A stretch of DNA of 64,000 bases from an uncultured Limosilactobacillus sp. (GTDB lineage: Bacteria > Bacillota > Bacilli > Lactobacillales > Lactobacillaceae), in contig NZ_CAKPYE010000003.1 in assembly GCF_934202705.1 (NCBI RefSeq), positions 1 through 64,000 on the forward strand. Reading direction: 5' to 3'. Below are positions 40,401-45,000 of the stretch, piece after piece (the stretch's first letter is position 1; every line of letters starts with the position of its first letter). The position numbers and the translations under genes were made by a program. The notes below the pieces were generated by a model. The model saw only the letters and a program-made list of their open reading frames with translations. It was not told the origin of the DNA and searched no databases.

Positions 40401-41565
40401 CCTGATAATTAACGGTTACGGTTTGGGTATTTTCACCAATACCAATAACTGTTGGTGATCCTTTAATGACTAGTACTGGATCACTAGAAATTGTTTTGAC
40501 AAAAGTTGGTCCACCAATTTGATTACCCTGTGCATCAAATGTTAGACGATAAATATCGGTTTTACCATAGATATAAGTATCAGCCGTTCCAGGACGAATA
40601 ACCGAAACACCTTGTGAATTTGGTACGTAAGAATAACTAATTGCCTGGTTAGAATAACTCTGTTGGTATTTAATGCCAAATTTGGGATCATTACCATTAG
40701 AATTCTTTACCGGAACATCATAAGTAGAGCCACCATCAGCAGTTGAATTAGTACTCATTTCCGGCTGGACCTTATTGCTCCACCAATCATACATGTTAAC
40801 CTCACTGGTAACAAAAGAATATGACCAAGAAGTTGAATTATCCGTTGAACCTCCAGGGTTAACAACAGCAAAGTTAACTAGTGGGTTCATGTCCCTTAAC
40901 TGTTGAAAAGTTTTTGCAATATCATTTGAAGTAACAGCAGACATGGAGGTACTTACAATGCTGACAGATACCTGTGACGTACTGTTATTAACTGCAGATA
41001 AGGAGCCATTTACACTAAGCATTGATTTAACAACAGAAGTGGAAGCTGTTTGGTTGCTAAATGAAACGCTAACTGTGCTTTGGCTAGTCTGACCACTGTT
41101 GGCCTTTGATTGGGTTGATGTGGAATTAGAAGCAACACTTGTAGCGGCACTATTCTGTGTCGCTGAAACCGTATTTGAATGTACACTATTAGTAGACGCT
41201 TGCTTTTGTGGTGCTGCACTTGTTGACAGGCTTTCAGAATTAATCGTAATCCCCGATTGCGTATTAGCCGTTTGTTGCTGTTGAACCGTTGCCGCCATTG
41301 CAGTACCGCCCATTGCGGCACCACCTGCAACGATTGTTGACATTGTTGAAAGCCCCTTTAGATAGGCTTTAGTTGTATCACTAAGGCCATTATCTTTTAG
41401 TGCATCTGGATCAACTTCTGGCACTTCAATGTCTTTTTTCTCACCGACTGAGAAAATTTTTAAAAGATTACCCAAAGCAGACATCCAGCCGCGGTGAGTC
41501 TTATACAACTTAACATGACTCTTATTTTCCGCTTCAAACTGGCGCTTCTTACTCCATTTTTCCAT
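22492..41565 (-). CDS. Giant serine-rich repeat protein adhesin (SRRP), LPQTG-anchored
   Basis: 6357 residues from the ATG at 41565, behind GGAGGAG. Parts in order: a long signal region (about 1-85) with a variant of the KxYKxGKxW motif (KLYKTHRGW near residue 19) and a hydrophobic GGAAMGGTAMAA core, marking it for SecA2/SecY2; a short Ser/Thr/Gln-rich SRR1 (about 90-210); a non-repetitive binding region (about 212-535) that I do not recognise; a vast SRR2 (about 540-6230) with Ser at every second or third residue; a Gly/Asn-rich wall linker; and LPQTG plus hydrophobic tail and RRHKRN. Serines are mostly AGC/AGT. The sortase is not in this window. No frameshift is apparent, though repeats this long are prone to assembly error. 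Confidence 0.95.
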   Translation of the reverse strand: MEKWSKKRQFEAENKSHVKLYKTHRGWMSALGNLLKIFSVGEKKDIEVPEVDPDALKDNGLSDTTKAYLKGLSTMSTIVAGGAAMGGTAMAATVQQQQTANTQSGITINSESLSTSAAPQKQASTNSVHSNTVSATQNSAATSVASNSTSTQSKANSGQTSQSTVSVSFSNQTASTSVVKSMLSVNGSLSAVNNSTSQVSVSIVSTSMSAVTSNDIAKTFQQLRDMNPLVNFAVVNPGGSTDNSTSWSYSFVTSEVNMYDWWSNKVQPEMSTNSTADGGSTYDVPVKNSNGNDPKFGIKYQQSYSNQAISYSYVPNSQGVSVIRPGTADTYIYGKTDIYRLTFDAQGNQIGGPTFVKTISSDPVLVIKGSPTVIGIGENTQTVTVNYQGGSLDGTSASYTFKASGANAISLLQKQGSEVNTGNLNKIFSSQYASWRASIASTTGSDYTEYNSGVTFNSISAEMTSVAAKDVSPIAFDTPDYDGEGRVTYSQFQEDPENQFENLQDPGSFAGTYQFKIQGQDGKAGWQNGSTDVTATISSTAISVSYQASTDSQVSVVTSLQSGSLSVSHYISQTSQEASLSISLMRSTSISAASQASAGSLHVSYLQSVSVSAASAASAMSVSLSQAASLSVSAQSMYSMSIRSMLSNQSLSISLLNSWSTSLKSFKPSTNDSRTSLSIASMNSVQSQKLSLIQSVSTSIRNVTSRDSQSVRSIYSNQSLSLSLYASLSISAENILSQASASISILTQKSISAQSQASQDSLHISYLRSISVSTASAASTASVSLSRMTSLSVSAQSMYSRSIQSMLSAQSVSVSVLRSISTSLKNTQDSGTSLSLASMNSVQSQKLSYIQSISTSIRNVASHDSQSVRSIYSNQSLSVSLYKSVSISAENVLSQASASISILTRQSISAQSQISQNSLQVSYLRSTSVSAVSATSAASASLSLMASLSVSAQSMYSRSIQSLLSAQSLSISILRSVSSGILDTSQVSLSLASMVSYQSQRVSFIRSISTSVENASSHASQSVQSVYSNQSVSLSIYASISASVNNILSQASASISILTRQSISAQSQESANSNSVRSMQSEQSLSISIMRSLITSENSYISQNVSVYSQSMASGQSETSQSVASMMSDQSLSISLLRSLSVSEHSTVSELNNSFASISASLSKISLNDSTSFASYKSMISQSTASQNSDYSLSVASLLSNQSVSLSLVKSYSTSVVSQLSRETSIYKSQSISAVSQLSRSISIFQSTSVSAASAASYSVRSLSISLRENSLNDSKSFASYQSMISESAASTNSDHSMSVNSILSDQSLSLSIMRSLSVSVNSTVSDNYQSYLSYQSQVRSLNSISEQSLLSISASLSIMGGSNQDSFISQFNSYESLISQQILSNEQSLLSFSASVSVVDHSVASAVNHSFTSYQSVISLSTSVQQSLSISTMSTVSQQIASMQSLSISEQSTVSQSVSVYSMSAASMLSNQSLSISLMQSTSVSAMSVLSRSISVLRSTSVSAESAASYSVRSLSISLSNNSLNDSNSFASYRSMISQSIASQNSDNSLSVASMLSNQSVSMSLVKSYSASVVSQLSRETSIYKSQSISAVSQLSRSISIFQSTSISAASATSYSIRSLSISLSNNSLNDSTSFASYRSMISESAASTNSDHSMSAASMMSDQSLSLSIMRSLSVSVNSTISQSVSVYSMSAASMMSDQSLSLSIMRSLSVSVNSTVSDNYQSYLSYQSQVRSLNSISEHSLLSISASISIMGGSNQDSFISQFNSYESLISQQILSNQRSLVSFSASVSVVDHSVASAVNHSFASYQSVISLSTSVQQSVSVSVMSTVSQQIASMQSLSTSEQSTVSQSVSAYSMSAASMLSDQSLSISILRSVSVSAESAASYSVRSLSISLSNNSLNDSNSFASYRSMISESAASTNSDHSYSIASILSNQSLSISVFDSRSVSLMSQFSTSISIFRSTSVSAASAASYSVKSLSISLSDNSLNDSTSFASYKSMISESTASLLSNQSLSISILRSVSVSATSATSYSVASILSDQSLSISTLRSTSVSAASATSYSVQSISISLSKNSLNDDSSFASYKSMISASAASTNSDHSYSVASILSNQSLSISVFDSRSVSLMSQLSTSISIFQSVSVSAQSAVSYSVKSLSISLSNNSLDDSTSFASYRSMISESTASLLSNQSLSISILDSRSISVMSQLSQSISAFVSRSISVMSQLSRSISIMRSTSVSAESAASYSVRSLSISLSANSLNDSTSFASYRSMISESEASTNSDHSYSVASILSNQSLSISIFDSRSISVMSQLSTSISILRSTSVSAESAASYSVRSLSISLSDNSLNDSTSFASYQSMISESTASTNSENSYSVASLLSNQSLSISVFDSRSISLMSDFSQSISIFRSVSVSTQSATSYSVRSLSISLSNNSLNDSNSFASYQSMVSESTASLMSNQSLSISAFRSVSVSAESAASYSVKSLSISLSNNSLNGSNSFASYQSMISESAASLLSNESLSISIFRSVSVSTQSAASYSVRSLSISLSNNSLDDSNSFASYQSMVSESTASLLSNQSLSISIFDSRSVSVMSQLSTSISILRSTSVSVESAASYSVRSLSISLSDNSLNDSTSFASYRSMISESTASANSENSYSVASLLSNESLSISIFRSVSVSTQSAASYSVRSLSISLSNNSLNDSNSFASYQSMVSESTASLMSDQSLSISIYRSVSVSVQSATSYSVRSLSISLSDNSLNDSTSFASYQSMISERTASTNSDHSYSVASILSNQSLSISIFDSRSISVMSQLSTSISVFRSVSVSAESATSYSVRSLSISLSNQSLNDSTSLASYKSMISESAASTNSDHSYSAASILSNQSLSISVLDSRSISVMSQLSRSISTFASRSVSVMSQLSRSISIFRSVSVSTESAASYSVRSLSISLSDNSLNDSTSFASYKSMISESAASTNSDHSYSIASILSNQSLSISIFDSRSISVMSQLSTSISILRSTSVSTESAASYSVRSLSISLSNNSLNDSTSFASYQSMVSESTASLMSDQSLSISIFRSVSVSTQSATSYSVRSLSISLSNQSLNDSDSFASYKSMISESAASTNSDHSYSVASILSNQSLSISIFDSRSISVMSQLSTSISVFRSVSVSAESATSYSVRSLSISLSNNSLNDSTSFASYRSMISESAASANSDHSYSVASILSNQSLSISIFRSVSVSATSNLSLSYASHLSMDRSNASYSLSISVSQDHSYSVLSQQEMSMSYISQISAMSLSQLSTSIRDSQLTSLSNLSQNIANSFASISFSLSIISQNDSYSLKSYESQASYSAASILSDQSLSISILRSISVSTESATSYSVRSLSISLSDQSLNDSTSFASYQSMVSESTASLLSNQSLSISVFDSRSISVMSQLSTSISIFRSVSVSAQSAMSYSVRSLSISLSDQSLNDSNSFASYQSMISESTASMLSNQSMSISFFRSISVSATSELSLSYASHLSMDRSNASYSLSISVSQDHSYSVLSQQEMSMSYISQISAMSLSQLSTSIRDSQLTSLSNLSQNIANSFASISLSLSIISQNDSYSLKSYESQASYSAASMLSNQSLSISVFDSRSISVMSQLSTSISVFRSVSVSVQSATSYSVRSLSISLSNQSLNDSTSFASYRSMISQSAASTNSDHSYSAASMMSNQSLSISILRSVSVSVQSATSYSVRSLSISLSDQSLNDSTSFASYRSMVSESTASMLSNQSLSMSIVRSISASLSILSYSELSQFNDSFASVSVSLSVLSENDSYSFASYKSLMSYDNSISISVQNASYASVMSYASQSISMLRSLSISEDNAFSAASMSYASHLSLDSYKNSLSVSISVSQDTSYSVLSLQEASLSVVSQNASYQSAQSLSVVSLSIDRSLSDTSYSLLSVMRSQDTSYSILSQDLANSFASMMSFASLSISTLRSVSISAQSQNSANSYSVLSYSMSLSQISMDDHNSYISYLSQTSYDNSISISIQNNSYLSVMSFASQSISGLQSLSYSLMSNLSQNTSLLRSLSISENSTVSASVSAYSLSAASMMSNQSLSTDRSNASYSLSISISQDHSYSILSQQEMSMSYISQLSAMSLSQLSTSIRDSQLTSLSAFSQNIANSFASISLSLSIISQNDSYSFASYKSLVSYENSISTSVHNSMMSVASYSISELQNTSISAASQASANSLSYLSHLSLDSYDNSLSISILRSVSASLSIISYSQLSQFNEMFASVSISLSVLSQNDSYSFASYKSMVSGENSMSWSVSTSLLTSLENSLSGASLSQASELSQLSQSQASVASANSNSYLSHLSQDSYEKSLSISILRSVSTSLSIISYSQASLDSANSISYASHLSTDRSNASYSLSISTSQDHSYSVLSQQEMSLSYISQISAMSLSQLSTSIRDSQLISLSTFSQNIAESFASISLSLSIISQNDSYSFASYQSLMSYDNSLSISIMRSISTSLSIASYSQLSQFNDSFASLSVSLSVLSQNDSYSFASYKSFVSAENSTSWSVSTSLLTSLENSLSGASLSQASVASANSNSYLSHLSQDSYDNSLSISILRSLSTSLSVISYSQLSQLSQASANSYSAASLDSANSLSYLSHLSQDSYDNSLSISVSVSYANSLSVVSYSAQSWSIASQQSAMSLSVASQYASQQSAISYSYASQSAASYSISISVLSESLASVASANSLSYLSHLSQDSYSNSLLFSISASLSVLSLNDSQSFRSYVSQVSAENSISTSWLNSISLSLSAISYSQASLDSANSLSYLSHLSQDSYLTSWSYASQQSVISLSISTSVSYANSISVVSMSNASLSVVSQWASYRSAESLSARSQSLQSLSISVQRSLSVLSYANSWSFASQLSDESMSISVLRSVSASVSVLSLSQDSINSNNSLSYLSHLSQDSYDNSLSISVSVSYANSLSVVSYSAQSWSAESQRSADSLSVVSQLASQQSRLSYSQLSQSIQSLSISLQKSLSVLSYDNSYSFASYKSLMSYDNSLSLSILTSISASLSVLSLNDSQSFRSYVSQVSYNDSMSLSIWKSISTSLSVISYSQLSQLSQASANDYSQASIFSANSMSYLSHLSQDSYDHSLSISISTSYANSISVVSMSNASLSVVSQFASYQSMLSESAMSQSVQSLSISIQRSFSILSYSVQSQLSQNSFSYESQLSQTSYDNQISLSLWKSISTSLSIISYSQLSQLSQASANSHSADSIFSANSMSYLSHLSQDSYNQSLSISVSVSYANSISVVSYSAESWSIASQRSADSLSVVSQIASQQSRLSYSQLSQSIQSLSISIQRSWSILSESHASLDSANSISYQSQLSQESYQDSWSLSISTSLSIIANSQASINSANSLSYLSLLSVNSDNSTSYLSHLSQDSYDQSLSVSVSVSYANSLSVVSYSAQSWSVESQRSADSLSVVSQLASQQSRLSYSQLSQSIQSLSISIQRSFSVLSYDNSMSYASQLSQNSYDNSLSLSLWKSISTSLSIISYSQLSQFDSLADSTASLDSLFSNNSLSYLSHLSQDSYDHSLSISISTSYANSISVVSMSAHSMSIDSQFASYRSAESLSVVSQSNLSLSISYDHSLSANSMSYFSHLSQDSYDNSLSLSILNSISLSLSVISYSQLSQLSYASASEASLDSIFSNNSLSYLSHLSQDSYKQSLSISLSVSYDNSISVVSYSAQSWSIASQRSADSWSMASQIASHESAVSYSEASLSAQSLSISVQTSLSILSYSVASLMSQHSQIEQSLLSQNSDEALSYLSHLSQDSYENSLSVSVSVSYDNSLSVVSYSAQSWSIASQRSADSMSVASQLASHESMISLSVASYSQLSIFNSYDHSLSANSLSYLSHLSQDSYKDSLSISIFTSWLGSMNDSWSMISMSLASQDSMYSNSFASQLSRDSYFFSISTSVMTSLSVKSMSEASLSAVSQLASLSIAQSMSWASHESMISFSYLSMSIVSAEQASLHSLQSVDSTSYLSHLSADSLREISLSISYAAIFRSLVSMYSYSESAQASLNSVASQSAASQYSENSLSYASHLSQDSYMFSISRSIAFSMSIASYSAASQSVASQSDSIRSAESMSWASHQSMISFSYLSISILSAEQQSLASQQSVDSQSFASHESMISYSMASLSAASQLASLNSRHSMSYASHMSADSWSQASLSQASFSYLSMSTASENSAFSLSYLSHLSMDSMNSMSISVSISISYVSVNGQQGSASDNHQPGSNSNSDANDHGSSIMPGSTSNGGHNNGNQSGTITGNHGQDSQQIAPSVAGGVGGNAAQTGVNGANGGTNGGNGALPQTGNADDSTTKFGLIGAVLGLFGLGAASRRHKRN
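22900..29900 (-). repeat. SRR2 C-terminal block
   Basis: Repeats built on SYLSHLSQDSYDNSLSIS and SVSYANSLSVVSYSAQSWS modules, unlike the central block. Richer in Tyr, His and Trp. Limits are approximate, and the border with the central block is mixed. Confidence 0.75.
29900..38380 (-). repeat. SRR2 central block of modular ~87-residue repeats
   Basis: Modules of about 21, 24, 18 and 24 residues recur: a NSLNDSTSFASYRSMISES unit, a NSDHSYSVASILSNQSLS unit, a DSRSISVMSQLSTS unit and a ESAASYSVRSLSISLS unit. Copies often lack one or two modules. Near-identical SQDHSYSVLSQQEMS segments interrupt it at about 30.9-31.1 and 31.7-31.9 kb. Confidence 0.78.
36000..37680 (-). repeat. Tandem segmental duplication within SRR2
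   Basis: Two copies, about 1183 bases apart, of a segment encoding IMGGSNQDSFISQFNSYES and VVDHSVASAVNHSF. These hold a GlyGly pair that is rare in the repeat region. The matching starts are near 36289 and 37472. Confidence 0.75.
38380..39800 (-). repeat. SRR2 N-terminal block, three ~465-bp units
   Basis: Three tandem units of about 155 residues. Each holds a LSVSAQSMYSRSIQSMLS-type module, an SLASMNSVQSQKLS module and an ILSQASASISILT module. Equivalent points fall near 39540, 39070 and 38600. Confidence 0.75.
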
Positions 41566-42068
41566 AACGTTTACTCCTCCCACAGTTTCCACTTCATTTA
41601 TCAAACGAGAAACGTATTTATTTATACCGATATTTATATTACTACTAATTATTATTAATAATCAATTTTTATTATTAAACACTATAAATCCAATTATTAT
41701 ATTTATTCAGAGAATTCAGAAAATCCATGCCATATTAATCAATTTGTAACCAAACTCATTTGTAAATCCATTAATTATCCTTTGATTGGTTCACATTACT
41801 TTTATCGTTTAATTAGTGTTAATATCAGTATTTACTGCTTGTTTTGAAATATTTTTTATAATTGGTCTACCGTATTTTTTCGATTGATTAAATTTACTTA
41901 CAAAAAGTATTTGTTAGCTCTTACGAAGTTAATATACAAAATCAATCAATTAGTTCGGTTATTGAGACAAATAATCGAACTTTTTTCTTCTAATAAATAT
42001 GTTTTTTCATTCATATAAAAAAGTAATGCAAAATTTGTAATGGACCTTTAATAATTACGAGATATTAA
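41566..42068. other. AT-rich intergenic region upstream of the SRRP gene
   Basis: Five hundred bases with no credible gene, much more AT-rich than its flanks. On the minus strand it must hold the SRRP promoter. Candidates are a TATAAA near 41623 and a TTGATT ... TAATAT pair further upstream, neither convincing. It also contains the plus-strand hairpin at 41953-41990. Confidence 0.6.
41953..41990 (+). terminator. Orphan plus-strand intrinsic terminator
   Basis: An 11-bp stem (GTTCGGTTATT/AATAATCGAAC, one G-U pair) with a 6-base loop, then TTTTTTCTTC. No plus-strand gene lies upstream; both neighbours are on the minus strand. Confidence 0.7.
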
Positions 42069-45000
42069 TTAACGTTGATGTCTTTTGTCAGTAATTCCCA
42101 CTGCCAATAAAATCGCTGATAAGCTAATCATTAACACCATTAATCTTGTCATATTTTGCCGTTGATTACCCGTTTGTGGTAATTGCTTTACCTTTGATAC
42201 ACGATAATGAGCGGTTAATTCGTCATCATGGAGATCATCTATAGTCCCAACTCCCGTCACAAAGTTAGCTTTATCCATTGATTGGCTAATTGGCTCCTCA
42301 ATTACTATTGTATTTCCAGTTGCTGACTCTTTTCTAGAGAATTGTGAAGAATTATTAATCGGTTTTTTTACTTGATCAGCCGTCAGTCCATTATTAGAAC
42401 TATCATGGTGATTAATTGTAGATTGACCCGGCCTCACAGCATCAGTTGAAAGTTGATCCGGAAGATCAGTTTCAGGATGATCAGCAGTTGGCCCATCTGG
42501 GCTCGTCGGTTTAACTGTTGGCTGATCAGTTTCAGTTCTGTGACTGCCACCCAGATCATGGGTTGGTTGATGATCGTCTGACAGATCAGTTGATGGTTGG
42601 CTATTAGCTACTAATTGTACTGGAGCCATTACTGGTAAAGCTATCTTTAACCGATTGCCAAAGTCATCAGCTAACTGAACGGTTGCGTTACCTGTAGCAG
42701 TATGGTCACCTAATTGTAAATTAGTATTCAGTACTGCTAAGTTTAATCCATATTGATCCAAAAGTGATGTATTAATAATCGCTTGTAGTCGGGCTGGTGA
42801 AATCATTTGGTCATTTGTGCTGATCTTCAATGGTTGATTATTAACCGCTAATAATTGATGATTTGTTTCGGAGACAAAATGGCCTTCTTGATTAAGTCGA
42901 TAATCAGCTAGTCGGTGGCCATTTTGATTACTATAAACTGTCAATTTATTAACCTGGCCATCCTTTGATCGATCATAGGTTACAGTTGCTTTCGTACCAT
43001 GTAAAACTCCTGGCATGAAGTCACCTGCACTCGCTGGGGCAATTTCCATGTTATTAACACTAATCGGATAATGTGATAATTGATAAAGTGCCTGGTCACT
43101 AAGCTTCGGGTGTTTAATCTCCGTCCAGACTGGCTTACCATTTTGTTTTTGGAATTTGTAGTCAGCAATCTGAAAGGCTAGTTCTGCCAATCCATAATTG
43201 GGACCGCTAATTGCGGTATAGGGCTGTTGAATCCATTTGAATCCGCCATCGCCAACAACAGTTTGTTTGCCATTAACTTCTTTCAGCTTATAGCGGCCTG
43301 GATGTCCTGCGCCTGCACCATAATCGGCAAACAACAAATCGCCGTCTCCATCAGTTGGCATGTAGCCCACTGGTACATATAGCGGTAGTACAACTGGTTT
43401 GGCGACAATCAAAACGTCCAACTCAAAAACAGCTGAAGAGCCATCTGTAAAGGTGATCTTCATGTTACCAGACTGCTTAGACCAACCCGGCGTTGTGTCA
43501 TCAGTAAAGTTACCACCTAACCAGGTATAGGACTGCACGTCCTTTAAAGTAACCGGCTTGGAAACCGTACCATCATCCTTCTTAATACCATTATCCTTAT
43601 TCAATCCGCCAACTCGCATGGCCCGAGTCAATTTCTTAAAGGAATTACTATTAGTCAAAACATCATTTAACTGGTTATCACCACTCCAAATCCAGATACT
43701 CTTCCCGCCGGCGAAGTTATACGATTGAGCCTTAGTAACGGTCATTGCGTTGTCTGGCGCCTTTTCAGCAGTATGTGAAATGAAAGTCGTCCAAAATGCG
43801 TTATAAGTCGTAGTTGTACCGTGAATATCTGTAGTTTTAACCAATACCTCAGGAAGATCCTCTAAGGCCTTTTGCAATTTTGCGTTACCAACATTGGCCC
43901 CGTAGTAATTACCCTTTTGAATCCGAGCTGCCATATCTTGATCATAGGAAGAAACCCCGTGTGGCAATTCAATATCACCAAGTTTATCGGTGTTAGCCGT
44001 GACGGTTACCAGTGAAATTCCGCCTTCAATATCATACTGTTTAGCAAATTTAATGTGGTAGATGTACGTGTTCGGGTCATTCTTGTCCTGTTCACGAATT
44101 ACCGAAACGTCGCTTTCTTGAGCATTGTCTTGAATGCCGCCCTTCTTAGTGGTGGCAACCAAGTAATTGGCTTGGTTATCAGTTAACTCGTTCGATAATT
44201 TCCGCTCCTGACTCTTTGCAATAATATTGTAGAGTTCCTTGGCTACCTCATCGCCTGACTTTGCGCTAATAGTAAATTCGTTATTTGGATTAGCCGGTAA
44301 CTGCAAAACCAGATCAAATGACTTGCTGGTTTCTTTTAAGTCTGGCATGTAAGTAGTAACATTTTGCCACAACTTCGAACACGTCCAGCTACCAGAATTA
44401 CCATACCAAGTCCGGGTTGGTCCTGTTGTTGAAGTACTCTGGGTTTTATTATTCTTATAAGTAGAACCTTGGTAGACGTATTCCTGCTGGAGTTTAATCC
44501 CACTGGTTAACTGCTGTGAATTACTCTGGTCAGCAGTTGAACCAATTAAAACATCATTCTTAGGAATGAAGTTCTTATCAATCGTCCCATCCTTGCTTTG
44601 GTCATCAGTATACGTGTAAACAAATGGGCCGTTATTCACTGTTGCAGTGTGACCATCATTGTTTGTTGTAAAGCCACCCGCATATTGAGGCGTCGTTGCC
44701 CAGTTGAGTTCGAAGCTATTAGCAATCAGCTTGCCGTCAGAGTTTTCTTCCTGCGCTTTTTTATTAAAGACCAGTCGGTAAAAATCACCCATGTTGTAGA
44801 CGTGACCAATGACTGTTCTCTGTCCATCATTCGACAGGATCACCCCAACCGTGGACGAGAGAACTTTATCATAGAGCTTGCGTTTGACAGTCCCATTGTC
44901 GTTGTACAAGACACCCCAGTGAACATCAACATAGTTGCCATCCTCAGCAATGGCACCAGGGTTGAAAGTCATCCCTTCAATCGTTAGTTGTTCATAACCA

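Noticed and set aside
39870..41330. Alternative minus-strand frames inside the SRRP N-terminal region
   Set aside because: They lie fully within the SRRP in another frame and have no coding features of their own.
22492..41565. CRISPR array or satellite DNA as explanation of the repeats
   Set aside because: The repeats are in frame, vary at codon level and have no uniform spacers; they are protein-coding SRR modules.
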